64,000 nt of DNA from Lichenicoccus sp965277665 (lineage in GTDB: Bacteria; Pseudomonadota; Alphaproteobacteria; Acetobacterales; Acetobacteraceae), in contig NZ_OZ255835.1 of the NCBI RefSeq assembly GCF_965277665.1, forward strand, positions 1,240,001 to 1,304,000, in the 5' to 3' direction. This document shows, in pieces, positions 44,210 through 53,684 of this stretch. The first letter of the stretch is position 1, and each line of letters begins with the position of its first letter. The translations under genes were made by a program, and so were the position numbers. The notes under the pieces are model-generated. The model saw only the letters and a program-made list of their open reading frames with translations. It ran no database searches and had not been told where the DNA came from.

Positions 44210-44878
44210 ATGGCCTGTCGCATCGTCCTGCTGCACGCGACCCCGGTGGCCATGGAGCCGATCCGGTCCGCCTTCGCGCAGCGCTGGCCGGAGGCCGAAC
44301 CGGTCAACCTGCTCGATGACGCGCTCACGATCGATCGCGCGCGGGAAGCCGAACTCTCCGAGGCGATGATCGACCGCTTCGTGGCGTTCGGTCTGTACGG
44401 GCAGAGCCTCGGCGCCGCGGGCATCCTCGTCACCTGCTCGGCGTTCGGACCCGCCGTCGACCGCCTGGCCGCGCGATGCGCGGTTCCGGTGCTCAAGCCG
44501 AACCAGGCAATGTTCGAGGCGGCGGCCGCGCACGGCAGGCGGATCGGCATGCTCGCGACCTTCGCGCCGTCGGTCGCGACGATGACGGACGAGTTCGACC
44601 GTTTCGTGGCCGAGAGCGGCCGTCCCGCGACGCTCGAGACGATCGTGGTGGATGGCGCGATGGCGGCACTCCGGCGCGGCGACGCGGAGGCACACAACCG
44701 GCTGATCGCCGCGCGCGCAGCAGCACTCGTCGGTTGCGACGCGATCATGCTCGCGCACTTCTCGACCTCCCGCGCGTTCGCCGCCGTGAGCGAGGCGGTC
44801 TCGGTCCCCGTCCTGTCCGCGCCGGAACTGGCCGTGGATCGGATCCGGGCGCTCGTCACCGGTCCGGCGACGGCCTGA
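44210..44878 (+). CDS. Aspartate/glutamate racemase-fold protein
   Basis: 222-aa protein of the Asp/Glu/hydantoin racemase superfamily. The first catalytic Cys is in ILVTCSAFGPAVD; at the second position the sequence reads DAIMLAHFSTSRAF, without the second Cys, as in a subgroup of uncertain activity. Start ATG at 44210 with GGAAGG upstream. It is divergent from the FMN oxidase and followed after three bases by the lactonase. Confidence 0.85.
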   Translation: MACRIVLLHATPVAMEPIRSAFAQRWPEAEPVNLLDDALTIDRAREAELSEAMIDRFVAFGLYGQSLGAAGILVTCSAFGPAVDRLAARCAVPVLKPNQAMFEAAAAHGRRIGMLATFAPSVATMTDEFDRFVAESGRPATLETIVVDGAMAALRRGDAEAHNRLIAARAAALVGCDAIMLAHFSTSRAFAAVSEAVSVPVLSAPELAVDRIRALVTGPATA

Positions 44879-44881
44879 CCG

Positions 44882-45928
44882 ATGCGAGCACCCCGCTACG
44901 CCTATATCGGCTGCTTCACCACCGCGACGCGCGGCGCACGCGGCGACGGGATCGATGTCCACGCGATCGACCCGGCGACCGGAGCGTGGACCCGCATCCA
45001 GCACCTGGCCGGCCTCGTGAACCCGTCCTTCCTGGTCCTCGCTCCAGACCGGCGGACGCTGTACGCCGTACACGGCGACGCCGGCTATGCGAGCGCGTTC
45101 GCGCGCGACGAGGCGACCGGGCTGCTGCGTCCGCTCGGACAGGCCGCGACCGGCGGCAGCAATGTCGTCCACCAGGCGATCGCCCCGTCCGGCCGGCACC
45201 TAGTCATCGCCAACTATGGCTCCGGCTCGGTCGCCGTCCTGCCGATCGGGGATGACGGGTCGCTCGCGCCGTTCAGCTTTCTCGCGCCGATGCCAGGCAG
45301 CCCCGGTCCGCATCGCGTCGAGCAGGCCGGATCGCACCCGCACCAGATCCTGTTCGACCCGTCCGGTCGCTTCGTGCTGGTGCCCGACAAGGGCCACGAC
45401 GACGTCGCGGTGTTCGCGTTCGACGCGGATCGGGGCACGCTCGAGCTCCACTCCGTATTGGCGTCGCGTCCCGGCGCCGGACCGCGCCACGCGGCGTTCC
45501 ATCCCAGTCGGCCGGTGTGCTGGGTGCTGAACGAGCTGAATTCGTCGGTGACCACGTGTCGCTGGGCCTCCGGCCGGCTCGAACCGGTCGCGGTCATTCC
45601 GACGCTCCCGGGCACCTTCTCTGGCGCCAGCACCGCGGCGGCGATCGCCACGACGACGGACGGACGCATCGTGTACGCCTCCAATCGCGGACATGACAGC
45701 ATCGCGGCCTTCGCGACGGACGCCGCAGACGGCCGCCTCCGTCAGCTCGGCTGGACGCGCGCCCCCGGGCGGGGTCCGCGCTTCATGGCCTTGCAGGACG
45801 ATATCCTTTTCGTCGCAAGCGAGCAGGACGATCTGATCGGCCGCTTCGTGCCGGGCGATGGCGGCGTGCTCGACCCGGCGGGCGAGATCGTGCCGTCGCT
45901 GAGCCCGGTCACGATCGCCTTCGCGTAG
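44882..45928 (+). CDS. Seven-bladed beta-propeller lactonase (YbhE/Pgl-like)
   Basis: 348-aa protein with repeated propeller blades; YIGCFT at the N-terminus, NPSFLVLAPDRRTLYAV, GSHPHQILFDPSGRFVLVPDKGHD and GPRHAAFHPSRP are typical of the 6-phosphogluconolactonase (lactonase) family. It would open sugar lactones to aldonates, which fits the dehydratase and dehydrogenases of this island. It has no signal peptide. Confidence 0.88.
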   Translation: MRAPRYAYIGCFTTATRGARGDGIDVHAIDPATGAWTRIQHLAGLVNPSFLVLAPDRRTLYAVHGDAGYASAFARDEATGLLRPLGQAATGGSNVVHQAIAPSGRHLVIANYGSGSVAVLPIGDDGSLAPFSFLAPMPGSPGPHRVEQAGSHPHQILFDPSGRFVLVPDKGHDDVAVFAFDADRGTLELHSVLASRPGAGPRHAAFHPSRPVCWVLNELNSSVTTCRWASGRLEPVAVIPTLPGTFSGASTAAAIATTTDGRIVYASNRGHDSIAAFATDAADGRLRQLGWTRAPGRGPRFMALQDDILFVASEQDDLIGRFVPGDGGVLDPAGEIVPSLSPVTIAFA

Positions 45929-45953
45929 CCCCCGCCTTGTCTCACCCGTCGTC

Positions 45954-46850
45954 TCACCCTTCCGGCAAGGCGGCGCGGAACCGGACGTCGAGCAGGTCCT
46001 CGAACACGCGGATCATGGCACCCTTGTCCTCCCCGCCATGCCCGCGCCGGAGCGCCGTCTGGTAGGTGGCGGTTGCCGCGGCCAGGACGGGTAGCGGCAC
46101 GCCGAGCCGGGCGGACAGCGACGCGCCGGCGACCAGGTCCTTGTAGGCCGCCGCCATCGGATAGCCGTCGGAGAACTGGCCGCGCAGGATGCGCGGGACG
46201 AAGAACTCCGAGGCGTGACTCCGGCCCGTCCCGGTATTGACGACATCGGCCATTCTCGCGGGGTCGAGGCCGAGCCGGGCGGCGAACGGCAGTAGCTCGG
46301 CAAGGGCGGCCGCGTTGATGTCGAACAGGAGCTGGTTGATCAGCTTGGCCGCCTGGCCGCTGCCGGACGGTCCCATATGGAGGATCGTCCGGCCGATCCG
46401 CTGCAGCAGCGGCAGCGCGCGCGCAAACGCGTCCAACGTGCCGCCGCACATGACCGTCAGGGTGCCGTCGATCGCGCGCGCCTCCATGCCGGAGACCGGC
46501 GCGTCGAGGAATGCGATGTCCCGCGCATGCAGGGCCTCGCTGAGCAAGAGCGTCTCGGCGTGGTCGGTCGTGCCGAGATCGACCACCAGCGTGCCTGTCG
46601 CGAGACGTGGCGCGAGCCCGTCTTCACCGAGAAGCACCGAGGCAACCGCCTCGGCGTCCGGCAGGCAGAGGAACACGACATCGGCGCCGGCGAGATCCGC
46701 CGGGCGGCTGGTGACGCAGACGCCGCGGGCGCTGAAGGCGTCGAGGGCGCCCCCACTCCGGCTGCACACCGTGAGGTCCTCGCCCGCGCGCGCGAGGTTG
46801 AGCGCGATCGGACGCCCCATCTGGCCGAGCCCTGCAAAACCAAGCCGCAC
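45954..46850 (-). CDS. 3-hydroxyisobutyrate/tartronate-semialdehyde reductase family
   Basis: 298-aa beta-hydroxyacid dehydrogenase. GFAGLGQMGRPIALNLARAG (NAD site), APVSGMEARA (substrate site) and GQAAKLINQLL with the catalytic Lys are all intact. The closest functional analogues are GarR/GlxR-type reductases that make glycerate from tartronate semialdehyde. It is last in the minus-strand operon SDR-RraA-reductase (48397-45954). Confidence 0.9.
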   Translation of the reverse strand: MRLGFAGLGQMGRPIALNLARAGEDLTVCSRSGGALDAFSARGVCVTSRPADLAGADVVFLCLPDAEAVASVLLGEDGLAPRLATGTLVVDLGTTDHAETLLLSEALHARDIAFLDAPVSGMEARAIDGTLTVMCGGTLDAFARALPLLQRIGRTILHMGPSGSGQAAKLINQLLFDINAAALAELLPFAARLGLDPARMADVVNTGTGRSHASEFFVPRILRGQFSDGYPMAAAYKDLVAGASLSARLGVPLPVLAAATATYQTALRRGHGGEDKGAMIRVFEDLLDVRFRAALPEG

Positions 46851-46871
46851 CGCATCTCCTCTCAGACGACG

Positions 46872-47615
46872 TCAGGCACCGCCGGTCTCCCGCAGGTAGC
46901 GCGCCCTGGTGTCCTCGTTCATCGGGTAGAGGCCGGGCAAAGCAACGCCCTGCCTCACCTCGCCCATGATCCAGTCCTCGATGCGTTCCTGTGCGACCGC
47001 CTCGGCGATCACCGCGTCGAGGAGTGCTGCCGGGACGAGCACGGCACCGCCCTCGTCGAGCGACACCAGATCGTCCGGGAAGACGGCGACGCCGCCGCAG
47101 GCTATCGGCTTCTGCCAGTCGACGAACGTCAGTGCGCTCACCGAGGGCGGCGCGGCAGCACCGCGGCTCCAGACCGGCAGGCCGGTCTCCCGCACTCCCT
47201 TGACGTCGCGCAATGCGCCATCCGTCACCAGGGCCGCGACGCCGCGCTGCCGCATGCGGCCGCACAGGATGTCGCCGAAGATCCCGGCGTCGGTATTGCC
47301 CATCGCATCGACGACAGCGACACAACCGGACGGCATCGCCTCGATGGCGGCACGGGTGGAGACCGGCGACGCCCACGAGGCCGGGGTTGCGAGGTCCTCG
47401 CGCGCCGGGACGAACCGGAGCGTGAACGCGCGCCCCACCACGCGCGGGCTGCCAGGATCGAGTGGCCGCGTGCCGCGCATGAACACGTTCCGGAGCCCCT
47501 GCTTCAGCAGGACGGTGGTCAGTGTCGCCGTGCTGATCGCGCGCAGGCGTGCGAACCGCTCAATGTCGTCGGCCAAGGTGGGGTCGTCGGCCATCGTGGG
47601 CGCTCCGTTGGTCAC
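46872..47615 (-). CDS. RraA-like / HMG-CHA aldolase family protein
   Basis: 247-aa protein of the RraA superfamily, which includes class II pyruvate aldolases (4-hydroxy-4-methyl-2-oxoglutarate/4-carboxy-4-hydroxy-2-oxoadipate aldolase). GDILCGRMRQRGVAALVTDGALRD contains the conserved Gly-rich and Arg-Asp metal/substrate residues that distinguish aldolase-like members. GTG start overlaps the SDR stop (GTGA). Catabolic aldolase or decarboxylase function is more likely here than RNase E regulation. Confidence 0.86.
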   Translation of the reverse strand: MTNGAPTMADDPTLADDIERFARLRAISTATLTTVLLKQGLRNVFMRGTRPLDPGSPRVVGRAFTLRFVPAREDLATPASWASPVSTRAAIEAMPSGCVAVVDAMGNTDAGIFGDILCGRMRQRGVAALVTDGALRDVKGVRETGLPVWSRGAAAPPSVSALTFVDWQKPIACGGVAVFPDDLVSLDEGGAVLVPAALLDAVIAEAVAQERIEDWIMGEVRQGVALPGLYPMNEDTRARYLRETGGA

Positions 47616-48397
47616 AGGCTCTGGATCAGGCCGCCATCGACGCGAACGACGCTGCCGGTCATGTAGGACGCGGCCGTGCCGGCGAGGAAGGCGACCACAT
47701 TGGCGTATTCCTGTGGCTCGCCGTAGCGGCCGAGCGGGATCGCGGCAATGCTCTCGGCGGCGACGTCGGCGGCCGCCCGGCTCTCTCGATGCGCCTTCTG
47801 GTCGTCCAGAAAGGCGACGCGCGGGGTCGCGATCCGGCCCGGCACGACGACATTCACCGTGATGCCGTCGCGGGCGACCTCGCGCGCGAGGGTCTTCGAC
47901 CAGCCGAGCAGCGTCAGGCGCAGCGCATTGGAAATCGCGAGGTTCGAGATCGGCGCCACCACGCCGGAAGAGGTGGATGTGATGATCCGACCCCAGCCTC
48001 GCTGCCGCATGGAGGGGAGCACCCGGTCGGTGATGGCGATCACCGACAGCACCATCGCCTCGAACTGCGCCTGCCAGGTCGAGGCGGGTTGCCCCGCTGC
48101 GGGGGACGGCGGCGGTCCCCCGGTATTGTTGACCAACACGTCGACCGGCCCGAGCGCCGCCTCCACGCGGCCGATCCGGTCATCGACCCGCGCGAGATCG
48201 CCGAGGTCCCACTCGAGCGCCAGCGCCTTGCCGTTGTCGGCGCGAATGGCGGAAACGACCGCTTCCAGTGGCGCCAGGCTGCGACCGGCGACGGCCACCT
48301 GCGCGCCCTCGCGGGCGAGCGTGCGTGCGATCGCGCTCCCGAGACCGCCACCACCCCCCAATACGAGCGCTGTCTTGCCTGCGAGCCCCAGGTCCAT
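47612..48397 (-). CDS. Short-chain dehydrogenase/reductase
   Basis: 261-aa SDR from the ATG at 48395-48397 with GGAGAG upstream. LVLGGGGGLGSAIA replaces the classic TGxxxGxG motif; NNTGGPPP stands at the NNAG position, and the active-site Tyr of YxxxK is not present: the region reads SNLAISNALRLTLLGWSK, with Ile where Tyr is expected. This pattern occurs in a divergent SDR group often found in sugar-acid operons; classical catalysis is uncertain. C-terminus VRVDGGLIQSL is normal. Confidence 0.85.
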   Translation of the reverse strand: MDLGLAGKTALVLGGGGGLGSAIARTLAREGAQVAVAGRSLAPLEAVVSAIRADNGKALALEWDLGDLARVDDRIGRVEAALGPVDVLVNNTGGPPPSPAAGQPASTWQAQFEAMVLSVIAITDRVLPSMRQRGWGRIITSTSSGVVAPISNLAISNALRLTLLGWSKTLAREVARDGITVNVVVPGRIATPRVAFLDDQKAHRESRAAADVAAESIAAIPLGRYGEPQEYANVVAFLAGTAASYMTGSVVRVDGGLIQSL

Positions 48398-48709
48398 CTG
48401 CTCTCTCCAGATCGTTCGCCGTCGCGCTGACGGGGCTGGCCGCATCCAGCGACAACCGAATTCCCCGCCGCCGATTAAAACGGGCGCTGGACCCTCTCGG
48501 TTCCAGCCGCGAAGCCGGCATCGTGCGGCGGCGCAGCTTGGCTCGAACGCGGTGTTGCGGTCGCATGTCCGTCAGGGTGATGATCGCGGCGAAGCGGGCA
48601 GGCAGGGGCACAATCGCGGTGTCTCTTGGCGGCTAGGACTGGCCTTACCGCCACGACCGCGCGGTCACCTCACCCCGTTCAACAGCCCGCCCGATTGATC
48701 AAAGTCGAG
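48398..48709. other. Intergenic region between two catabolic modules
   Basis: About 310 bases between the SDR and aldo/keto reductase genes. No gene, terminator hairpin or RNA was recognised. It separates the GC-rich sugar-acid module from the visibly less GC-rich ABC transporter module and may be an old junction. Confidence 0.35.
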
Positions 48710-49777
48710 CTAAAACGCGTTGGCCTTCGGCAGATATTGCGCCAGCAGCACAAGATCCAATGCACCGAGCCGGTCACTTGCGGTCATCGCCTGGTGCCAA
48801 TATGGATAGAGCAGCGGTAACTTGCTGACGGCGTTTAGCCGCTCCATGTCGCCATCGGTCAGCCGCAGATCCACGGCCTTGAGGTTGGTACGAAGCTGCT
48901 CCTCGGTGTTCGCGCCGATCACCACTGACGCCACCGCCGGCCGATGCAGCAGCCAGGCCAAGGCTATCTCAGCCGCGGAAACATTGTGCTCCTCGCTGAT
49001 CTCGACGATCACTTCAATGATGTCATAGAGCCGGACCTCGTCACGGATCGGCGGCTCTGGCCAGCCGGCGAAGTCGCGTCCATCTTCCGGACCGGCTTGG
49101 CCGCGGCGATATTTGCCCGACAGCAGGCCGCCGGCGAGTGGACTCCAGACCAGGATGCCCAGGCCCTGATCGAGCGAAATCGGAACCAGCTCGTATTCGG
49201 CCTCGCGCGACTCCAGGGTGTAGTGGATCTGCTGGCTGATGAAACGTGCGCTGCCGGCCCGATCGGCAGCTCCCAGGGCTTTCATGAGCTGCCAGCCGGT
49301 GAAATTCGATACGCCGACATACCGGACCTTCCCCGACGCGATGAGGGCGTCCAGCGCCGCCATGGTCTCCTCGACCGGGGTGAGGCCATCCCACTCGTGG
49401 ACCTGATACAGATCAATGTGATCGACCCCGAGCCGCTTCAGGCTCGCGTCGCAGGCACGCATCAGATGGTGGCGCGACAGTCCCGCATCGTTCGGGCCCG
49501 GTCCCATAGGAAATCGGGCCTTGGTCGCCAGCAGGACATTTCCGCGCTTACCCCTGATTGCCTCGCCCAAAATCTCCTCGGCCGTTCCGCTCGAGTAGAT
49601 GTCCGAGGTGTCGAGCAGGTTGACACCGGCGTCGAGCGCGATGTCGACCATGCGGGTGGCACCGGACTGGTCGGTATTGCCGACATATGAGAACCGCGCC
49701 TTGCCGCCAAACGTCATGGTGCCGAGGGTAAGGGCGGAGACCTTGAGGCCGGAACGGCCAAGTTGGCGATATTCCAT
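48710..49777 (-). CDS. Aldo/keto reductase
   Basis: 355-aa NADPH-dependent reductase with the full AKR set: NLLDTSDIYSSG (Asp and Tyr), LLATKARF (Lys) and LYQVHEWDGLTPVEETM (His). SKLPLLYPYWHQ is the usual C-terminus. It reduces aldehydes or ketoses, or oxidises sugars in some members. It is the last gene of the minus-strand operon that begins with the ABC importer. Confidence 0.9.
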   Translation of the reverse strand: MEYRQLGRSGLKVSALTLGTMTFGGKARFSYVGNTDQSGATRMVDIALDAGVNLLDTSDIYSSGTAEEILGEAIRGKRGNVLLATKARFPMGPGPNDAGLSRHHLMRACDASLKRLGVDHIDLYQVHEWDGLTPVEETMAALDALIASGKVRYVGVSNFTGWQLMKALGAADRAGSARFISQQIHYTLESREAEYELVPISLDQGLGILVWSPLAGGLLSGKYRRGQAGPEDGRDFAGWPEPPIRDEVRLYDIIEVIVEISEEHNVSAAEIALAWLLHRPAVASVVIGANTEEQLRTNLKAVDLRLTDGDMERLNAVSKLPLLYPYWHQAMTASDRLGALDLVLLAQYLPKANAF

Positions 49778-49831
49778 CGTGGCACTCTCTTTCGTTGCTG
49801 CTGAAGCGTCGGCCGGTTGCGCCGATCGCCG

Positions 49832-50833
49832 CTACTTGATGATTCCAATCTTCTTGCGATCAATATTGATGAAGACCGCGGTGATCAGCACGATACCCTT
49901 GATGATGTTCTGAAGGTAGGGATCGACTCCACCCATGTTCATGCCGCTCGAAAGAAGCGTGATGATCAATACCCCGAGCATAGTATTTATGATGCTGCCG
50001 AGACCGCCGGTCAACGGCGTGCCGCCAACCACCACGGCGGCGATGACATCGAGTTCGAGACCGAGACCGAGTTGGGATGTGGCGGCCATGGTGCGCGCGC
50101 CCTGCAGCAGGCCGGCCATGCCGCACAACGCTCCGAGCAGCACATACATCAGGATCTTGATGCGCGTGACGGGGATGCCGGTCAGGATCGAGACGCGCTC
50201 CCCGCCGCCGATTGCCCGGACCTCGCGACCGAAGACGGTGAAGTTGATGATGGCCCAGGCCACGGCCGCAAGAGCCAGACCGATCATGACCGCATGCGGA
50301 ATGCCGTAGGTGATTCCGGAGTAAGCATCGAGGAACCCGTCGTCATCGATCGAAACTGGCGCGCCGCGGGTGAAGTAGAGGACGAGGCCGCGGTAGACGA
50401 CCATGGTTCCCATCGTCGCGATGAAGGACGGCACTTTGCCGACCGCCAGCAGCAGGCCGTTGAGGCATCCGCACATCGCGCCGACGGCGACGGCAGGGAT
50501 GATCGCCAGGGCGCCGAACTTGTTGGCCGTCAGCGCTGCCACCAGCGCCGAGACGGCGACGATCGCGCCCACCGAGATATCGATCGACCCGGCCATGATG
50601 ATGAAGGTCATGCCGAGAGCGGCGACGAGTAGCACGGTACCCTGTTCGAGGACGGTCGAAAGGTTCTCGAGCGATAGGAAACGTGGCGACATGATCGCGA
50701 AGACGGCGACCAGGATCACCAGGAAGATGAGGGGGAAGCCGCGACGCAGCACTTCGACCCAGGAAACTCTTGGACCGCCCTCACGAGAAAGGGCGGTGCC
50801 CCCTCGAGCGTTTGCAGTGATTGCTTTGTTCAT
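49832..50833 (-). CDS. Sugar ABC transporter permease (RbsC type)
   Basis: 333-aa membrane protein with 8-10 hydrophobic helices and the carbohydrate-uptake-2 permease motifs (AGSIDISVGAIVAVSAL and VIAAVVVGGTPLTGGLGSIINTMLGV). It pairs with the ATPase at 50843 (nine bases apart) and the binding protein at 52413. Confidence 0.93.
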   Translation of the reverse strand: MNKAITANARGGTALSREGGPRVSWVEVLRRGFPLIFLVILVAVFAIMSPRFLSLENLSTVLEQGTVLLVAALGMTFIIMAGSIDISVGAIVAVSALVAALTANKFGALAIIPAVAVGAMCGCLNGLLLAVGKVPSFIATMGTMVVYRGLVLYFTRGAPVSIDDDGFLDAYSGITYGIPHAVMIGLALAAVAWAIINFTVFGREVRAIGGGERVSILTGIPVTRIKILMYVLLGALCGMAGLLQGARTMAATSQLGLGLELDVIAAVVVGGTPLTGGLGSIINTMLGVLIITLLSSGMNMGGVDPYLQNIIKGIVLITAVFINIDRKKIGIIK

Positions 50834-50842
50834 CGTCCTGCC

Positions 50843-52339
50843 TCACGCCATGTATTGCACGATGTCATGCTCTTCCACGTTCTCCAGCGAGTCGAACTCG
50901 TGGACCATCACGCCCTGCCGAAGAACAACGAGACGGTCCGACATGCCGATAAGTTCGGGCATGTCCTCCGACGAGAGAAGAATGGCGAGGCCCTCGGACG
51001 CTTTCTGGCGCATCAGCCGGTAGATTTCCTCCCGAGCGCCGACGTCCACGCCACGCGTCGGGTTGTTCAGCAGGAGAAGCCTCGGGTCGACCGCGAGGCA
51101 CTTTCCCAGCACGACCTTCTGCATATTCCCGCCCGACAGCGAACGGCAGGGCGCTACTGCACTCGACGTGCGTATGCCGATCTGCTTGATCAGGTCATTC
51201 GACGTCACGCGGGCGCGGGCCATGGAGAAGAAGGGACCGACCGCCGGCGGCCGCGCCATGACCAGGTTGTCGAGCACGCTGAATGACGTGATCAGGCCTT
51301 CATTGCCCCGGTCTCCCGGGAGGTGGGCGATGCCGTGTTGCCAGGCCGCGCGGGGATTACTCGGGCGATAGTCTTTGCCTTCGAGTTGCAGATGGCCGCG
51401 ACGCAGGAGCTCGTCGCCCACGATCCCGGCAAACAGTGCCTCCGCTCCGGCGCCTTTCAGGCCGGCAAGCCCGAGGATCTCGCCACGCCGGAGTTCGAAA
51501 CTGATTTCGTTCAGCTCCCGGCCGACCGCGACCTGCTTCGCCCGGAGGGTGGGGGGAGCGGCGGAGGCGGCCGCTGGCAAGCGTGGCGGATAGGTACCCT
51601 GCAGGACATCGCGTCCAACCATCAGTCGGTGGATGTCGTTCGCCGCGATGCTCGTAGCACGATAGGAACCGACGAACTGGCCGTCCTTCAGGATCGTCAA
51701 ATCATCCGCCGTGGCCAGGACCTCGCTGAGGTGATGCGAGACGAAACCGATCGTCATGCCCTGGGACTTCAGCTCCTGCATGACGCTGAGCACAGCATCC
51801 ACTTCCCGGTGGTCGAGATAAGCCGTCGACTCGTCGAGCAGGAGTGTCTTGGGGTTCGACGAGATCGCGCGCGCGATCTCGATGCATTTCAGTTCACCAA
51901 GGTTCAGTCGTTCGATATTGGCGGTGACGGAGATCTTGACGCCGATGCGGTCGAGGGCGGCCTGCGCCCGCGCCGCCATCTGCTCCCGCTTTAGGATACC
52001 AAGCGGCCGCGCATGGAGGCGAAGGTCGCCGATGAAGACGTTCTCGGCGATGCTCAACGAGCGGTTGATGGTGATTTCCTGATGGACCAGCGCCACACCC
52101 GTTTTTGTGGCATCGAAGGCGGAGCGCGGCGCATAGGATGCGCCGTCCAACATCATCTCGCCACTGTCTGGACGCACGACGCCGCCCAGCATACGCAGGG
52201 TCGTGGACTTGCCCGCGCCGTTTTCACCTACGATGGCATGAACGGTACCCGTGCGCAGCGTGATCGAGACATCGCTGGCCGCACGGGTCGGGCCAAACCG
52301 CTTGTTCAGACCGACCGCAACGAGTGTCATCGGGCCCAA
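50843..52339 (-). CDS. Sugar ABC transporter ATPase (RbsA type)
   Basis: 498-aa double nucleotide-binding protein of the CUT2 class. The first half has Walker A GENGAGKST and Walker B LLLDESTAYLD with a degenerate signature (LNLGELK); the second half has a degenerate Walker A-like GLKGAGAEALF and an intact signature LSGGNMQKV with LLLNNPTRGVD. This asymmetry is normal for RbsA-like proteins. Confidence 0.93.
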   Translation of the reverse strand: MGPMTLVAVGLNKRFGPTRAASDVSITLRTGTVHAIVGENGAGKSTTLRMLGGVVRPDSGEMMLDGASYAPRSAFDATKTGVALVHQEITINRSLSIAENVFIGDLRLHARPLGILKREQMAARAQAALDRIGVKISVTANIERLNLGELKCIEIARAISSNPKTLLLDESTAYLDHREVDAVLSVMQELKSQGMTIGFVSHHLSEVLATADDLTILKDGQFVGSYRATSIAANDIHRLMVGRDVLQGTYPPRLPAAASAAPPTLRAKQVAVGRELNEISFELRRGEILGLAGLKGAGAEALFAGIVGDELLRRGHLQLEGKDYRPSNPRAAWQHGIAHLPGDRGNEGLITSFSVLDNLVMARPPAVGPFFSMARARVTSNDLIKQIGIRTSSAVAPCRSLSGGNMQKVVLGKCLAVDPRLLLLNNPTRGVDVGAREEIYRLMRQKASEGLAILLSSEDMPELIGMSDRLVVLRQGVMVHEFDSLENVEEHDIVQYMA

Positions 52340-52412
52340 CCGTGCCTGAGTTGACCGGACCGAGAGGTGATGTCACGCGCCACGGCCCATGGGAGACGGT
52401 CCTGTCGCATCG

Positions 52413-53483
52413 TCACTGCGAGTAGTGTATGTCGAAGGCCGGGGACAACGGTGCGTCCTTGTTGTAAACCTTCGAGTGGGCCTTGAAGTCGTAGTTCGGC
52501 TGCCCGCCGGGGAAGTCCCTCACAAAGCGGGGAACATCGGCTTTTGTCATCGGCAGCAGCTTCAGCTTGATGGTCGCTTGGTCGGCGGGAAGCTTGAAGC
52601 CGTGGAGGTAGTTATACATGATCTCCAAAGCAATACCGCCCTGGACCCAATGGCCGCCAATATCGTAAAGCTGCTCGCCGGCCTTTACTTCCTCGACATT
52701 CTCGGGGTTCAGATCCATCGATGATACGATGACATCCTTGCCAGGAACCTTGCCTTTGCTCTTCAACGCCGCGATCACGCCCATCGCCATCGGATCGTTG
52801 CCCGACCAGACCCCGGTCATCTCGGGATGGCCCTGGTAGAGGGATTCGAACGCCGTCTGTGCCTGATCGCGGACGAAATTGCCGTCGACCTCGCCTACGA
52901 TTCTGACATTGCCGTCTTCTTCGATCGCCTTTTGGAGACCTTTGCGGCGGTCAATTGCCACTGACGTGCCGGCCGTTCCGTTGACGACACCGATCACCTT
53001 CTTGCCGTCCGGGCTGGGCTTGAGTGCCGACAGCAGCGCCTTGCCGAAGTGATAGCCGGAGTCGAGGTCGCTCGGTCCGACGAACGCGATGTAGTTGGTG
53101 TGTTCTCCGGTCTGCGGGGAGAACGCGGGGTAGGTGTCGACGATGATGACAGGTATGTTTGCACGCTTGGCGAACCTGATGGTGGCGGGCGCGGTGGACC
53201 AGTAACCAACCGAGATGATACCGTCGACCTTGCGAGCGACGAGATCCTGGGCCGACTGGATCATCTGATCCGGCTTGTTGTCGGCGTTCAGAACGATGAG
53301 GTGCACGCCAAGCTGGGCTGCACCTGTCTGAAGGAATGTGACGTCCCTGTTCCAGAACTGTGAATCCAGCGTCGGCACGACCACGCCGATCGTCGGCTCG
53401 TCAGCCGCTACGGCTACCGAGGAAAGGCCGCATAATGCGACCGTAGCAAACAACCCCTTACTGATGCCGCGGACACCGATCAT
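52413..53483 (-). CDS. Periplasmic sugar-binding protein (RbsB type)
   Basis: 356-aa binding protein with signal peptide (ISKGLFATVALCGLSSVAVAADEP) and the periplasmic-binding-protein type 1 fold (VVVPTLDSQFWNRDVTFLQTGAAQLG, SAQDLVARKVDGIISVG, GVWSGNDPMAMGVIAAL). It is the first structural gene of the importer; the ligand cannot be assigned. The ~200-base gap upstream to the hydroxyacid dehydrogenase gene shows no gene and could hold an internal promoter. Confidence 0.92.
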   Translation of the reverse strand: MIGVRGISKGLFATVALCGLSSVAVAADEPTIGVVVPTLDSQFWNRDVTFLQTGAAQLGVHLIVLNADNKPDQMIQSAQDLVARKVDGIISVGYWSTAPATIRFAKRANIPVIIVDTYPAFSPQTGEHTNYIAFVGPSDLDSGYHFGKALLSALKPSPDGKKVIGVVNGTAGTSVAIDRRKGLQKAIEEDGNVRIVGEVDGNFVRDQAQTAFESLYQGHPEMTGVWSGNDPMAMGVIAALKSKGKVPGKDVIVSSMDLNPENVEEVKAGEQLYDIGGHWVQGGIALEIMYNYLHGFKLPADQATIKLKLLPMTKADVPRFVRDFPGGQPNYDFKAHSKVYNKDAPLSPAFDIHYSQ

Positions 53484-53684
53484 GTTTCCATCCCTTTTCT
53501 AATTTTGTGCCGCTCGACTTTGCCGGCGGCCGCGTTTCTGTATTCAGTCTGCATCAACGCCTGTGGATCGGGCTTCCTCAAGACTCCTACTGAGTGTCCC
53601 TGCGGAGAGAAGTCCCCATGCGCCCGCCTCTTGCCGCACCGAACTGCATCTGCAGGGCCGGGGCCGGCGCCTCTCCCCTGACGG

